From: Castanea sativa
Lineage: Eukaryota > Streptophyta > Magnoliopsida > Fagales > Fagaceae
Assembly: GCF_040712315.1 (NCBI RefSeq)
Contig: NC_134013.1
Location: forward strand, 90,712,001 to 90,776,000
Direction of reading: 5' to 3'
DNA length: 64,000 nt
Made by a program: the position numbers and the translations under genes. Position 1 is the stretch's first letter. Each line of letters starts with the position of its first letter. Shown here one piece after another: positions 1-12,800 of this stretch. A model generated the notes under the pieces. The model was not told the origin of the DNA. It did not search any database and saw only the letters and a list, made by a program, of their open reading frames with translations.

Positions 1-156
1 ACGCGTACTGTGCGCGCACTGTTCATGTACGTTTTTAACAATTTTTTATTAAAAATAGGTCCCGCAGTACTATTTACACATTTAAAAATTATTTTGCTAC
101 AGTATTTTCAGTTTTCAATTTTCAATTTTCAGCAATAAACTCTATCCAAACGGATC
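1..156. repeat. Partial MITE-like repeat cut by the window edge
   Basis: The stretch contains 'atttaaaaattattttgcta', 'cagtatttt', 'ttttcagcaataa' and ends near 'tatccaaacgga'. Nearly the same order occurs at about 11290-11386, and looser relatives at 2155-2337, 8737-8922 and 33450-33572. These look like members of one short non-autonomous hAT-like family whose ends read 'gtttggata'. The left end is outside the window. Confidence 0.5.
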
Positions 157-673
157 ATATCCAAGGCTCTAATCCTCTCTCCAGTATCACATGAGAAATA
201 GGTAAAGATGTGGAATATCACACTTTCTTGAGAATCTAGAAATGGGTTCAAGATGCTCTACAAAAAAATTGTACTCATCAATAGACAATGTGATACGACT
301 TAATACCTTTTGAATGACTGTTACATAGAGAGATAGGACCGTCCTTGCCGACATATAAAAAAGGCAAGGCAACGTCATGAAAATCTCCAATATCTTCAAA
401 GTGAACCACATATAGAAAAAAAATTCTGTGGTTATCCTTCGCTACATACAACACACAATAATTTGTGGTCTAAAGACACAGGGCCCTAGGCCTAGCCACT
501 TAGGTCACCGCATAGGGCTTATTGGAGGAAAATTCTAAATTTTAGGGTAGAAATTGATATATTTAAAAAAAAAATTGGAAAAACCTGAACCTACTATGGA
601 AAAACCCAGCCTTTTTCATAACCCTTCCCTTAAAAAAGAATGAAGATGTTAACCCCACAAAAGCTAGCCATAG

Positions 674-815
674 AGGTATGAATCCAGAACACTTGTCCTT
701 AGTTAAGCAGGAGTTAGCTACCCTTCTCTCAGAAGTTGTGGGTTCAATGAGGTTTTCTGAGAGAAGGGTAGCTAACTCCTGCTTAGCTAAGGACAAGTGT
801 TCTGGATTCATACCT
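674..815. repeat. Near-perfect 61-bp inverted repeat with 20-nt loop
   Basis: Arms 674-734 and 755-815 are reverse complements with one mismatch in 61 bases (gttaag against cttagc). The loop is 735-754. Read on the minus strand, the right arm plus loop gives an open stretch resembling the start of a retroelement reverse-transcriptase domain, with the residues LIEPTTS in the loop. The left arm is then an inverted copy of that coding piece. Transcription would give a long hairpin RNA. It is too perfect to be old. It could be a foldback duplication of a retroelement fragment, or a young small-RNA locus; no mature small RNA can be assigned from sequence. Confidence 0.6.
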
Positions 816-884
816 GTAAAGCAAGAACTCAGAATTCACGCTTTGTTACTATAAAATATTTCGTCTTCTTGTAAGATGTTTGCC

Positions 885-894
885 TATAAAAAGG
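885..894 (+). promoter_or_regulatory. Strong TATA-like box in possible retroelement leader
   Basis: TATAAAAAGG lies in a context followed by an A/G-rich leader and then, around 1000-1110, T-rich sequence. The layout resembles an LTR or pararetrovirus promoter-leader. With the reverse-transcriptase-like hairpin 70 bases upstream it may be a relic of a retroelement. No coding domain large enough to name the element is present. Confidence 0.2.
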
Positions 895-1140
895 CCATTT
901 GTATCATTAGTTAAGCAGAGTGAAGCAAGAACAGAAAAGAGAGAGTGAATAAGAGTAAGGAAAATTAGAGAGTCAGCTAGCTTGTGTAATATTTTACAGT
1001 CTATGTCTTCCAGTCTTGTAAAATATTTGTTCAATATAATAATATCTATCAGTTTGTTGTATCTTGTTCTGTGTTCTATCCCATATTCTGCAGTTATTTT
1101 CTATAGTATTTTAGCAATATATACCATTAATAAGCTTTCA

Positions 1141-2154
1141 TGATCTTCTTACACCCTCCTATGTTCGTCTTGTAGTTGTTTCGTCTTTATCCACATTACA
1201 TCCTTTCCATTTCTTCTCCCATAGCTTCCTAAGTTCATGAAATAATTTAGTTTTGTAATTTAGTTTTGTAGCTTCCACATTACAACTTTAAATATATGGG
1301 TCTTATAAAGAGAGTAATGCTATAATTACAAATTATTTTAATTTTTACAAACTGTTGTTGTGGCCAATATTTAAGATCACTTTTTTATTTATTTATAATC
1401 ATTTACCACATCATCAATTTGTAAATATTTTTGTAAAAGAATTTGTATCTCTAGTATTTTTCCTTATAAATATGTGTCACTAATCAAAAGAAATAATTCA
1501 AATAGGAAAATACTAGAAATATTATTAATTTTACTTGAAAATTTTACAACTTGATGTGACAATTAATATGATATGTGGACATCAATAACCTATTAAATTT
1601 ATTTTTGAATTATTTTTTGTGATTAGTGATACATTTTTGTAAGGCTCATGTTGTAAAATTTATAATATCCTTAACGTCATTCCTTCAAATACTTGTTTAT
1701 TATCTTTTTGAAGTGTCACTAATCACATTCATTTTTATATCATCTGAAAGTTTTTTTTAGTAAAATTTGTTATATAACTTTAGCATTTTTCCCAAAAAAA
1801 AGAAGAAACATATTACAAAATAAAAGGAATAGATTTTTGTTATAAAAAAATTATGATATTAAATACTTGTTAAATATTATTTAAGTGATAACAAAAATGT
1901 CTCAATTAAATATATCGTCTTAAACCTCTAAATTTATTGGACCGCCCCTGGATACACATATAACACATTAAACAAATACGGTATCATGTGTTAAGTTTCT
2001 CCCTGGCCTTTTGTGTGTGTCAAGTGTGTGAATGTCCAAAACAAGGGACTCAATGCTTTCACAGCCATTTCACTTTTGTTCACATCTTGCCAATGCGCTT
2101 AGACTTTACATCTTTTTGGTTTGGCAGCTGATTTCCAGTGCAAACTAATTCAAA
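1141..2154. other. AT-rich intergenic DNA, nothing recognised
   Basis: Long runs of A and T, no open frame with recognisable protein similarity and no clear terminal repeats. I see only short poly-T and poly-A tracts. Confidence 0.5.
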
Positions 2155-2337
2155 GTTTATTTAATATCGGTTTATTTTGTTGAAATTAAAAACTTTTTAT
2201 TAAAAATACTGTAAATAAAAGTAAAAGTTAGCTGAAATAGTGTAGTAAGACTTATAAATAGTATTAAAAAATGCAATAAGACTTATGAATAATAACAAAA
2301 ATAAACTGACTTTTTTTAAGCTGGAGCTAAACGCATA
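2155..2337. repeat. MITE-like repeat, same family as 8737-8922
   Basis: The segment with 'agtaaaagttagctgaaata' and 'aataataacaaaaataa' is repeated with few differences at 8737-8922, ending near 'aaacgca' in both. These are two members of one short non-autonomous DNA-transposon-like family. Boundaries are approximate and no clear target duplication was found. Confidence 0.55.
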
Positions 2338-2973
2338 GTCAATGTCATTCATTGCCCTTGCCAAGATAGTTGTAAGGTCTGAAAATTCTATCATGAATGA
2401 TTATATTATATGTTAATTTGTTTAAAACTTTTAGGATGTCGAGAGATTTATAATTCAATTGATATTTTTTGATATTTTTTACAAAGACATGTAGTATTCA
2501 AACTTCATTGGTGTGGTGTATGGTGTGGACGAGTGCGAATATTTTGGCATGAGTTTGGCGCTTACACCTATAAAGCTTTCACCTACTATTCATCTATTAT
2601 CCTTAATTACTAAACAAATGCTTATTTGTTTAAAGCTGAAACAAAAAGTAATTTTAAGTTCGGCTAAGCTTATTTGCATAAATTCTCAATCCCAAATCCT
2701 AACCTAAATTGGAATTCCCCTTTTATGTTTATTGTAAGGGAAAGAAAAGAAGTGAGATATATATCTATAAGATATTTTGAGGATTTTTTGAACTAAGAAC
2801 TTTCACCTCAGTTAATATATAATAATAAGATTTTACTAACGTGTGATTTAACGATACACACTAATATACTATTTTTGAAAAAAAATTTATCAGAAATTAA
2901 AATTTTTTACAACTTTTTCAATTTTCCATAAAATATTTTCAAGAATGGATAAGGGTACACATTAACCGAACCC

Positions 2974-3713
2974 ATAATAATATAAGGGGTAAAATTTGTA
3001 CATTTAATTTCAAAAAACTCTCACATTAGTCTATGTAAACTTATATTAATCCTATAAAACAAAACTTATATTAATTTGGATGATTGTTACAATAATCGTG
3101 TAACGGCTACCCTTTACAGTGTTTAGTAAAGTCCTTCTCAATCGGACTTAAAATGAATACTTCTGGATGACAAGGCTGCCACTGCCAACCTTTCATATGT
3201 GCCCAAGTACCTTAGTATATAAAAAAAAAAGGGTCTAGTTTTCAATTCTCGAAATTTTTTTTCTAAAATTGATAAATTATTGTGTGGCTAAAGCCAAAGC
3301 ACATGTTAGCAAATTCTTAAAAAAAAAAAGAAAAGAAAAGAAAAAGTAGTACCTTAGTATAATTTTAACAGATATATCTCGTCCTTTCTAAAAAAGGTTC
3401 ATCTTCTATTCATCTACTATTCATTTATTATCCAGTCACATCAATCAATCAATGTATAATAATATATGGGGTAAAACTTGTACATTTAATTTTAAAAAAC
3501 TCTCACATCCGTCTATGTAAATTTATATAAATTTGGATTATTGTTACAGTGTCACGGCAACCCTTTATCGTGTTTAGTAAAGTCCTTCTCAATCTGACTT
3601 AAAATGAATACTTTTGGATGACAAGGCTGCCACTGCCAACCTTTCATATGTGCCAATGTACCTTAGTCTATTTTTAACAGGTATCTCTGGTCCTTTCTCA
3701 TAAAGGCTCATCT
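2974..3713. repeat. Direct duplication of about 260-300 bp
   Basis: Copy 1 (about 2974-3405) and copy 2 (about 3455-3713) share long stretches such as 'gtttagtaaagtccttctca', 'gatgacaaggctgccactgc' and 'caacctttcatatgtgcc'. Copy 1 is longer because it is interrupted by the 130-bp insert at 3219-3348, and copy 2 lacks a further 20 bases or so. No coding content. Confidence 0.8.
3219..3348 (+). mobile_element. Short retroposed insert with 12-bp target duplication
   Basis: The insert is flanked by exact 12-bp direct repeats gtaccttagtat (3207-3218 and 3349-3360) and is absent from the duplicated copy at 3455-3713. It ends in an A-rich tail with aaaag repeats. A long target duplication plus an A-rich 3' end is what LINE-driven retroposition produces, so this may be a truncated SINE or another small transcript. 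No polymerase III boxes were identified. Confidence 0.65.
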
Positions 3714-6700
3714 TAATTTCCAACTTTTTTCAAAAAGTTGGGATAAGATTCTTTGAATTATATTGGATGAGTTGAATTTGAAACTTATGTGGAATTCAAT
3801 CAGAAGAAAATGCAATAGTAATAATCTATTTCAATACTCAATTGTCTTGACTAGCCAAAAGAGCTTGAGATGTCGTGCCAAATGATTTATTATACAATGT
3901 CGTAGAAACTTTTGAGTTTAGGAATATTGCTAAATTCAATGAGTGGAATAGAGTTTACTTCAACATAAAATGAGTGTTGATTAAAAAAAAAGAAGGTGTT
4001 GACACTTGGCACTAATCTTTTTAATCAAGTAATATATTTGTTTCTTCAAATGTCATTTTAAAACACAAATATACAATTTTACAGCATTGCTCACCACTGA
4101 GCTACTACATCTTCTCAGCATTATGTAAGCTATGAAATATTACAATGTAGCTTTCTTTAGCACCCCAAAAAAGTGTTGGTGATTTTTGAGATAGCATTAA
4201 TACTTTCCAAATAGTTTTTGTTTCAATATGGTTGGTGTTTCTAAGGGACTTCTCACTTAACTTTTTTTTAGTTTCCAACAAAAACTTTCAAGATTAAAAT
4301 TAACCATTCCTCATTATTGTAACTATCGATTTATAAAAAATATATAATTAGAATAAATTGTTTATTTTAAGAGGGACAAAATTTAGTTACAAAATTTATT
4401 GTAACTCAAGGCTACAATTAAACTCACTTAATAAAATAAATATTACTATATATTTTGAAAATTTAACTGTTAAATTGCATGTTCTTTACGCTTTTAATAC
4501 ACATGTCAAGTTTTGTATTAATCGGATATTGTTTACTATATGATTTATAAGCTTATATTTTATGCATATTTTAAAATACAAAAATTTGGAATTTAAACAA
4601 TTTATTGATGACATAATTATTGATCTTTAATTTTCTAGAAATTTTGCAAGTATGGAGAATATTAGAAGAATATTTCATCAAATGGTAGATTTGTCAAAAT
4701 TCACCTCTAATAAAAAGATATTGAGTAAGGTTGTAGCCTAAGATTGCAACTAATTTTGTAACTAAACTTTGTCATTTTAAGAGTTAAGATGGCAAATGCT
4801 TGAAAAGGTTTAATAACCACTCCCAATTGAAACAAGGTACAAGGACCACATATCCATTGTGAAATAAATTAAATTGAAGCACTATCTTAAGGTTGGATTT
4901 GGATAATACCATTCTTATTTCTTAATCACAGTTTTGTTTGACTATTTGACACAATGCACTAATGCAGGCCATATCAAAAAAAATAGTGGGAAAAACCGAA
5001 AAAGTAAAACTTCCTCCTTTATTCCAATCCACAAAGTTGCAAAGACCTAGCAATGGGGTTGCCATTCATAGCCAACTTCCACATTAGTTTTAACTTTCCA
5101 AGAGTCATATCAAATATGGGTCATTTTAAAGAACGAAAAATGTTTAATAGTTTATTAGAATCAAAGTCATTTTGAGAAGTTAGGGATTTTGCAAGTGTGA
5201 ATATATTAATTTTATGAATTGATGTGTCAAATTTTAAAACAAAATAATTTTTTTATAAAATTTATATATAATATTGTTCATATAATACCGATTATTATTT
5301 TTATTGTTGTCAGTTTGTAAATCTTTTAAAGTAAAATTATAATTACTTTTAGCATTTTATAAGTAATTAATAGGTTGACAAGGCTGTGATCCTTAATATC
5401 AAATACTACATAAAGATAAATAATTCTTGATTTTTCTCACAATTAAAGTCAGAAGTTTGTGGACAATGTGGAGTGAAAATTGGCTTTTTTTTTTTTTAAT
5501 AAGATATGGATATGTAGTTTTGATTCATAGGTGTCAGTCCCCAAATTTATCAAAAACTTTTTTTGTACATGTGCATAGGATTTTAAAATTTTAAATATAT
5601 ACATAATAATATTCATGGGATCCACTTAGGATTCATATGCTCTGTCTCCACTTGTCTCCCGCTTGGATCTCAAACACCTTTACTGTGTACCGTAAAATCA
5701 AAGCATTACAAAGATCATATATGATTAAGTTGGCATGCAATTCAACATTGACTTCCTTTGCCGACAAACCTATATATTACTGCCAAGTGTCACGAAACAT
5801 AAATGAATCTAGACTTATTAACGATAAATTCTGGGTTGAATTTATGTTTTTAGTTATAAAATACATGCGTACGCACGTGTGTGTAATAAGTTTTATCCAT
5901 ATTAATATACCTTTGATTGGAAAAAAGAAAAAAAAGAACTAAAAGGCAAAAAAGAAAAAAAGTAAAGGAAAAAGTGCTTTACCCCTTCCTTTTTTTCCCA
6001 ACTAAGTGTTTATAAAAAGAATAAAAATAAAAAATAAACCTTTAAAGAGGATATTGGATAATAGTCATTGGAAAAGAAGTACTGAAAAATCATTCCAAGT
6101 TATAAAAAAATCCAACATTTCTATTGCATTGGCCAATATGTTATAGAACTACCATTAAAAAGTTGTAATTCTCTACCTTAGCAAATTTTGGCAATAGTTA
6201 TTTGTAGTGATGGTGCTTAACTTTATTATTATTATTATTATTATTGATTTATTTATTTAATGGGTGATGGTGCTTCACTTTTAAGTTTTAACTTTTAAGA
6301 ATGCCATGCAAACATTTAAAGAAGATAATGTTCCATCACCATTATAATGGTTAAGATGCATCAAATCGAAGGGTTAAGCAGATTCATACATCTTCAGAAC
6401 ATGAATTCACAAGTTCATGATACTCATGAAAATCAAAATCTATGGCTAAAATGTATTAGGAAAGCACATCCTTAATTTGAGCCTTCAATAAAAATATAAA
6501 ATCTCTCTCTCTCTCTCTCGAACTTTGTGCTAATTTTTGACACAGATGAATTGAAGAAGTCCAATATAATCCTCTAATCAAGGTCCTTTGGAAGACACGT
6601 AAACAAAGTAAATACCATATGTCGACTTTGACATTCTCATTCATTGTATATTGTAATGGACCAAACCAAAAAGCAATGGATTAGCCAATGAAAAGAAAAT

Positions 6701-6984
6701 ATGAACCTCATATTGTTGTTAAACGCCGACAAACTTTTGACTTTGTTTCCTTGTCTTTATTTTTGCCCGCACCAAACTATCATATATAAGCACTTAACAG
6801 TACGTTGCACTAAGCAAACCAATTCAAAACTCATCATTCCTCTTTCACCAAGTGCATTTCAGACCGCACTCACTGCTCAACTTATGTAGAGGTTGGCATA
6901 TCATCATTATAATTAAGCTTTGCACATACTAATTAATTTCTTTTGTTGCTCCTTGCATGTACATAGTCTCAATATGTTATGTAC
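3714..6984. other. AT-rich intergenic DNA, no gene seen
   Basis: Contains simple repeats, (tta)n near 6221-6245 and (ct)n near 6500-6518, and many short frames with no recognisable product. The open frames at 5637-5942 and 6701-6889 have no domain-like composition and no plausible splice structure. Confidence 0.45.
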
Positions 6985-7291
6985 GGCCAAAATGGCAAAA
7001 TACCACTTTTGCCCAAAAGTTTCAATAAAATGTCTCTGTTCTGAAACTATTTAGGATTATGCCTCTGTTTTGAAACTCGATTTAACCAAAATCGAGTTAC
7101 TTGCAAAAACTTACATAGAACTCAAGTTTCATGTAAGTTTTTGCAAGTTTTTTGCCTATAACTTGATTTTCAAAAAATCGAGTTTTTCATTGAAACTCGA
7201 GTTTAAAATAGGGGCATATCTCTAAATAGTTTCAGAATAGAAACATTTTGCTACTTGTTTTGGGTGAAAGGGGTATTTTGCCATTTTGGCC
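6985..7291. mobile_element. Mutator-like MITE with 10-bp target duplication
   Basis: The element starts ggccaaaatggcaaaatac and ends with the matching inverted sequence, flanked by exact direct repeats tgttatgtac (6975-6984 and 7292-7301). Much of the 307 bp is a nested palindrome, including 'aactcgattt' and 'aatcgagtt' motifs and two inverted copies of 'ttgcaaaaactta'. A 9-11 bp duplication with long inverted ends is typical of non-autonomous Mutator elements. It encodes nothing. Confidence 0.85.
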
Positions 7292-7301
7292 TGTTATGTA
7301 C

Positions 7302-8002
7302 TTTCATGTCATATATAGTTAATTAACATGATTCTCCTATAGCTATATAAATTTTCTTTCCTAAGAATACAATTTTTGATTTCCACGTGATTGTGATTAT
7401 TGAATATTATTCATGACAGATAATTGATTTTAGCATTCTTAATTCTTCTTCTTCTTTTTTTTTTTAAATAAAAAATTCATGGTACTATCTAATATCCTTT
7501 TGATATATATCCTGAATTCCTATGTAAATTAGATTGAATCACAATAATCACCAATTTGACTGAATTGTAATCGCTCAATTTTTGTTTTTTTGTTTTTTTT
7601 TTTTGTTTTTATGTTTTTAACCTTTTACTTTGTAATCATATAATTTTTGTGGATATAACTCTGATGATGAGAAATAGATTACTCTATGATGATCGTACTT
7701 AATTTAGTAAAGAATTAGCAAAATAACTTTTGGATGTATTGCCTCGTAACACAAGAATGCAAAGAATCTCGATTATGAAATGAGAATATTTATAAAATAA
7801 GGAATCAAATCACAAGGAGCTGCATGCATGTGAACCAAATTAAATATAGGGGTAGTGATAGGATCATTTGACCCCAAAAAAGGCACTTGTACTTATTAGC
7901 GATTTTATTAAAAGTAGTTTATTAAAAATAGTTTATATGTTACATTTTCTTGCATTTTTAGTGCAACGACAAAAGATCATGGCCTGCCATCATATAGGTT
8001 CC

Positions 8003-8067
<65 letters not shown>

Positions 8068-8736
8068 CAAACATGCTATCTACCAAACTCAAGACTAAGA
8101 AAAAGCTCTTTCTAAAGCTTCAATAATAATTTAATTCAAATAAAAAAAATTGAAAAAGGTTTTTATAATCCTTAAAATTTAATTTGATATGCTGAATTAA
8201 AGAATTACTGAATGCCTTGATTTATAATAACATGGCATAATTCATTTACCAGCTAAATCTTTCTTTAGTTTTTTTAGGTGATGAAGCAATTCCCAACTCC
8301 ACACCCACACCCACACCCAATTGTAGTAGAGCTACAGACTATTTTCTTGAAAGGGAGAGAAGTATTGCTAACTTGCAACATACAATATTATAAATGTCAG
8401 AGAACTCTTACTCTTAAAAATTAGTGGAAATGGACAAAGAAAGAAGTATTGTTATTGCAATTATTTCAAAGAAAACAGAAGGAGTAGGGTAATTCGAATA
8501 ATTATATATGGGAACATATAATTACACATGGGAAATTCAGCAAAAAAGAGAAGAAAGAATAATTATACATGGGAAGGACGATAGGTAAGCTGGGTATTTG
8601 GACCACCAAAGAGGGATGATAGGGCAACTCCACATGTCAACCCTACCCACAAATTAAAGCAACCCCATAAGCCCCACACCCACACTTCATACATGAGATG
8701 GAAATAGGTTTCAAGAACACAAATGATGGGTGTTTA
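7302..8736. other. AT-rich intergenic DNA with (TA)n tract
   Basis: No gene was recognised. The stretch holds poly-T runs, the dinucleotide tract at about 8005-8064 and a short 'cacacccacacccac' run near 8302. Confidence 0.45.
8005..8064. repeat. (TA)n microsatellite, about 30 units
   Basis: An uninterrupted ta/at dinucleotide run. The apparent Ile-Tyr open frame across it is only the tract read in frame. Confidence 0.95.
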
Positions 8737-8922
8737 GATATCGTTTATTTTGCTAAAACTGAAAATTTATTGTTGAAAGTATGGTAGATAAAAGTAAATA
8801 TTAGTTGAAATAGTACAATGTAACTTATGAATAGTATTAAAAAGTGTAGTAAAGCCCATAAATAATAACAAAAATAAGTTAAATAGTAAAACAATTTTAA
8901 TTTTTAATGGGTACCAAACGCA
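8737..8922. repeat. MITE-like repeat upstream of the NPF gene
   Basis: Related to 2155-2337, sharing 'ataaaagtaaat', 'cttatgaatagtattaaaaa' and 'aataataacaaaaataa', and ending near 'ggtaccaaacgcac'. It lies about 250 bp upstream of the start codon of the transporter gene, within its probable promoter. Confidence 0.55.
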
Positions 8923-9071
8923 CACGAAAAGCACAGTATCACTAAAACGATTTTGTTGGTGGAAGTGCTTTCCACGTGGGTATAGTGCGTGTGGGTTTAG
9001 AATTTCATAGGAGGTTTCATTTTGTATATAAATTTAGGACAATTAATCCAGCTTGACTCATATATATTCAG

Positions 9072-9081
9072 TATATATATA
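9072..9081 (+). promoter_or_regulatory. Candidate TATA box of the NPF gene
   Basis: tatatatata lies about 95 bases upstream of the ATG at 9176 and is followed by 'gaggaagaacatcacacc', a reasonable start region. The position fits a plant promoter with a leader of about 65 bases. No transcript evidence. Confidence 0.45.
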
Positions 9082-9175
9082 GAGGAAGAACATCACACCT
9101 TCTAGCAAGTCATACTATCTCTCTTTTTCTTATTTGCTAAGCTTTGAGGAAAGACATAGAGAGAGAGAGAGAGAA

Positions 9176-9321
9176 ATGGAGATGGAGAGAAGGCAGAATA
9201 ACAAAGGGGAGATCATTGACATGTCAGGAATGGGTGAAGAGACCACTGTTGATTGGAGAGGGAGACCCTCCAACCCTAACAAACATGGTGGAATGAGAGC
9301 AGCAGCTTTTGTTCTTGGTAT

Positions 9322-9359
<38 letters not shown>

Positions 9360-9776
9360 GAGTGTGTGTTATAGAGAATATGACAAAAAAGTTAGGCTTG
9401 CAAAGACACTACTTAAGTTGGTTTTTGGGTTATTCCTTTTGACTGATCTTGACTGACATGTTGAGAATATGAAGCTTGGTAGTTGTATACAAAGCTTTCA
9501 TTATGATAATTCAACTCTTATTGAATGTAAAGTCTAATGGCAGCCTTGGCAATCTGAAGCTATATATCTTTCTAGCTAGTATGAGGTCAGCTGCATATAA
9601 ATTTTAGATATTCATATATATTTTTTTGATGGAATAGATCATATTCATTTTCAAGTTTATGTTTTTATTTTTTTTATATATGTATATATATTTTTAAGTG
9701 ACTATTGGAGTACAAACTGATGTGAATGGTGGTAAAATTTGAAGGGTACGTGGTATTTGACCAAAAATGTTATTGG

Positions 9777-9818
<42 letters not shown>

Positions 9819-12800
9819 TGGTTTTCTATGCACTTACTATTAGATTGCTTATTCATATATTTGCTAAGCGTTTGTGTCGTGTATAATTATTTTCAGGACT
9901 ACAAGCCTTTGAGATAATGGCCATAGCTGCTGTTGGGAACAACCTCATAACATATTTGATTAATGAGATGCACTTCTCATTATCAAAGTCTGCAAACATA
10001 GTGACAAACTTTGTTGGAACTGTCTTTCTCCTTGCACTCCTTGGAGGCTACGTTTCAGATTCTTATCTTGGGAGCTTCTGGACCATGTTAATCTTTGGTT
10101 TTATTGAACTTTCTGTAAATCTTTATCTCATATCGCCTTTTCTTTTTCCTCCACCTTTGTCTCTCTCTAAATTTTTAACCCAAAAACACAAGTGGATAAG
10201 TTCAATATTAGCCAGTAGATAGACAATGCTGTCACTGCACAAAGATATTGACATCTATAATGGGGCAGTACTGCAGTAGTACTTATGGTCTGGTTCTTAA
10301 TAATGACTGAGCACAGTTCTTTCTTTTTTTTTTAAACAAAAAATTTTGGTTAATGCACTAAAGTTGGACTTAGAGTCGTTGTACAAAGTTTTCATTTCTA
10401 CATAGCTAGGTCTAATAAAAGTGATTTCTAGATAGTCTTACCCAATTCTTTTTTAAAGGTTTGTGCATGACCATCCAAAATTCATATTAAATGTTTTATT
10501 TTTAATATTTAAAGAGATTGTATAACAAATCTTGTATAAGATTTTCCTTATTCATAAAAGAAAATATTGTATATAGGAGTTACTATTGATCAAAATTTGC
10601 GTGTATGAGTACATGCTTGCGTGTGTGTGAGCTCAGAGTTGTTCACACAGTTTTCTGTTGAACTTGCAGGGCTTTATTCTACTCTCGGTCCAAGCTCATC
10701 TTCCCCAATTAAAGCCACCCCAGTGCAACATGCTCACAAATGGAGAAAACTGTATAGAAGCAAAGGGCTTGAAGGCTTTGATATTCTTTGTAGCACTTTA
10801 CTTAGTGGCACTAGGGAGTGGATGTGTCAAACCCAACATGATTGCTCATGGAGCTGACCAGTTCAAGCAAGATAATCCCAAGCAATCCAAAAGGCTCTCC
10901 ACTTACTTCAATTCTGCCTATTTTGCCTTCTCTATGGGTGAACTTTTTGCACTAACAGTTCTTGTATGGATCCAAACTCATTCTGGGATGGATATTGGCT
11001 TTGGAGTCTCAGCTGCTGCTATGGCATTTGGACTAATTAGCTTGGTTTCTGGTACTTTATACTACAGAAACAAGCCCCCTCAAGGAAGCATCCTTACTCC
11101 CATTGCTCAAGTAATTAGTCTCAAAAGCTTTTATACCTCTTTTAATTTATGGTTTTCATTTTCTTTTCCCATTTTTATAGGCATAATCTTTGTTTTCATT
11201 TGTGTGGGTGCATCTATGATTGGGTGGCGTTGCTATCCGTTTCCTTGGGTTGGGCACGTGCATTATTTATGGGACTCGCAAGTACCTCTTTTAGCAAATA
11301 TAACTTTTAAATTGGGTTCCACGATACTATTTAGCGATTTAAAAATTATTTTGCTACAGTATTTTTAATTTTCAGCAATAAGCGGTATCCAACCAGACCT
11401 TATATTGTTAAAGAATGAGTACTTCTATTTTTTTTATTGCATGCTTTTCTATATCTATACATAATTGGAATAGAATTTTTTATTGTCAACTTTTCTATAC
11501 TTTCCAAAAATAATAAGTATGCTATCTAATTAAAATAATTAAAAAAAAGACAAGTCAAGGATATGAAAGTATATTGAGATTTTTGAAATTTAAATATAAA
11601 TTCCACAAAATTGGGATACATTTTATGCTTAAACTATAACTACTTTTGGTTACAAATTTAAAATATTATTTAAAAAAAAAAGAAAAAAAGAAAGAGCCTC
11701 TAGAGTCTAAACACGTGATAGCATGTGTGAAGAGGCTGTTATCAGTTTATCACACAATTAGTCTCTTATTATGAATAATTAAATTTCATTGACTATAATA
11801 TACATGCTATAGGACATATGAATTTATTGTATGATCACAACTTGTGCATTTTTTAGTATTTTCTTGCTCCAATTAGGAACTGTAATTAAGTGATTTAATT
11901 AATATAGTTTTTGCCTAATGGTTGAACTGTTTGGTTCAGCTGATTATGCATAAATTTTGTTTGTTTATGTTGATTACTTATTAGAAAAAGTAACATGCGG
12001 TTGTTAAATAAAATAAGGTTATAGCAAGAAGTAGTGCTGTCTTCTATAGTTCATGGTCATAGAAACACTTTATTTACATTAGCTCCTGAGTAACTGATTG
12101 GATGGCACTAAATACAAATTCATTCAATTTACCCCCCCTTTTTTTTTCCTTTCTTATTTTTTGTTTGTCTTTCTAAATTGGACTTTTTTTTCTTCAGGTT
12201 TTTGTGGCTGCAATTTTTAAAAGAAAGCAGGTTTGTCCATCTAATAACGTTGCCTTGTCTTCTGAGAGTGGAAATCCCCTTCACCCCGAAAAGTTCAGGT
12301 ATAATAATTTGTAAAATGATTTATTCCTTTTTCTATGCTTCTTGTTTTATCCTAGAAATTCTACACAAACGTTCAAATCATTATTGAAATACAGTATGAA
12401 AAAAATGGATTTAGATCCTCTAGAGTTCTTAGGAACTCTACCAAGTAGAGTTCATTAAATCTTAACCACTCTTTAATGATTTAATGGTTTAGATTCTGCC
12501 ATGTCAGCATTTCATTAATAATATTCTTAAAATAATAAAATAATGTTGTAAACAAAACAATTAAGATGATTGTTAATGAAATGCTGACATGGTAGAATCT
12601 AGACCATTAAATCATTAAAGAGTGGTTAGGATTTAATGAACTCTACTTGGTAGAGTACCCTAGGAACTCTAGAGGATCTGAATCCGAAAAAAATAGTATT
12701 TAGGACCCCTATATGTTTTTAAAGTTATGATGACATTTCATTCTTTAAACTTATTTCTCGGTCTGTTCAATTCACAGGATTGAATAGTAGCTCTTTCTAA

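Noticed and set aside
7868..8098. 76-aa open frame with an Ile-Tyr repeat
   Set aside because: It is the (TA)n microsatellite read in frame. The same holds for the frame at 14843-15088.
9134..9175. Upstream extension of the NPF first exon
   Set aside because: The in-frame start there would be TTG, and the added residues come from a (GA)n leader. The ATG at 9176 fits the family.
11111..11368. C-terminal extension of NPF exon 3 into intron 3
   Set aside because: The frame runs past a good donor (CTCAA|GTAATT), loses family similarity and enters a MITE-like repeat. The true continuation is exon 4 at 12198.
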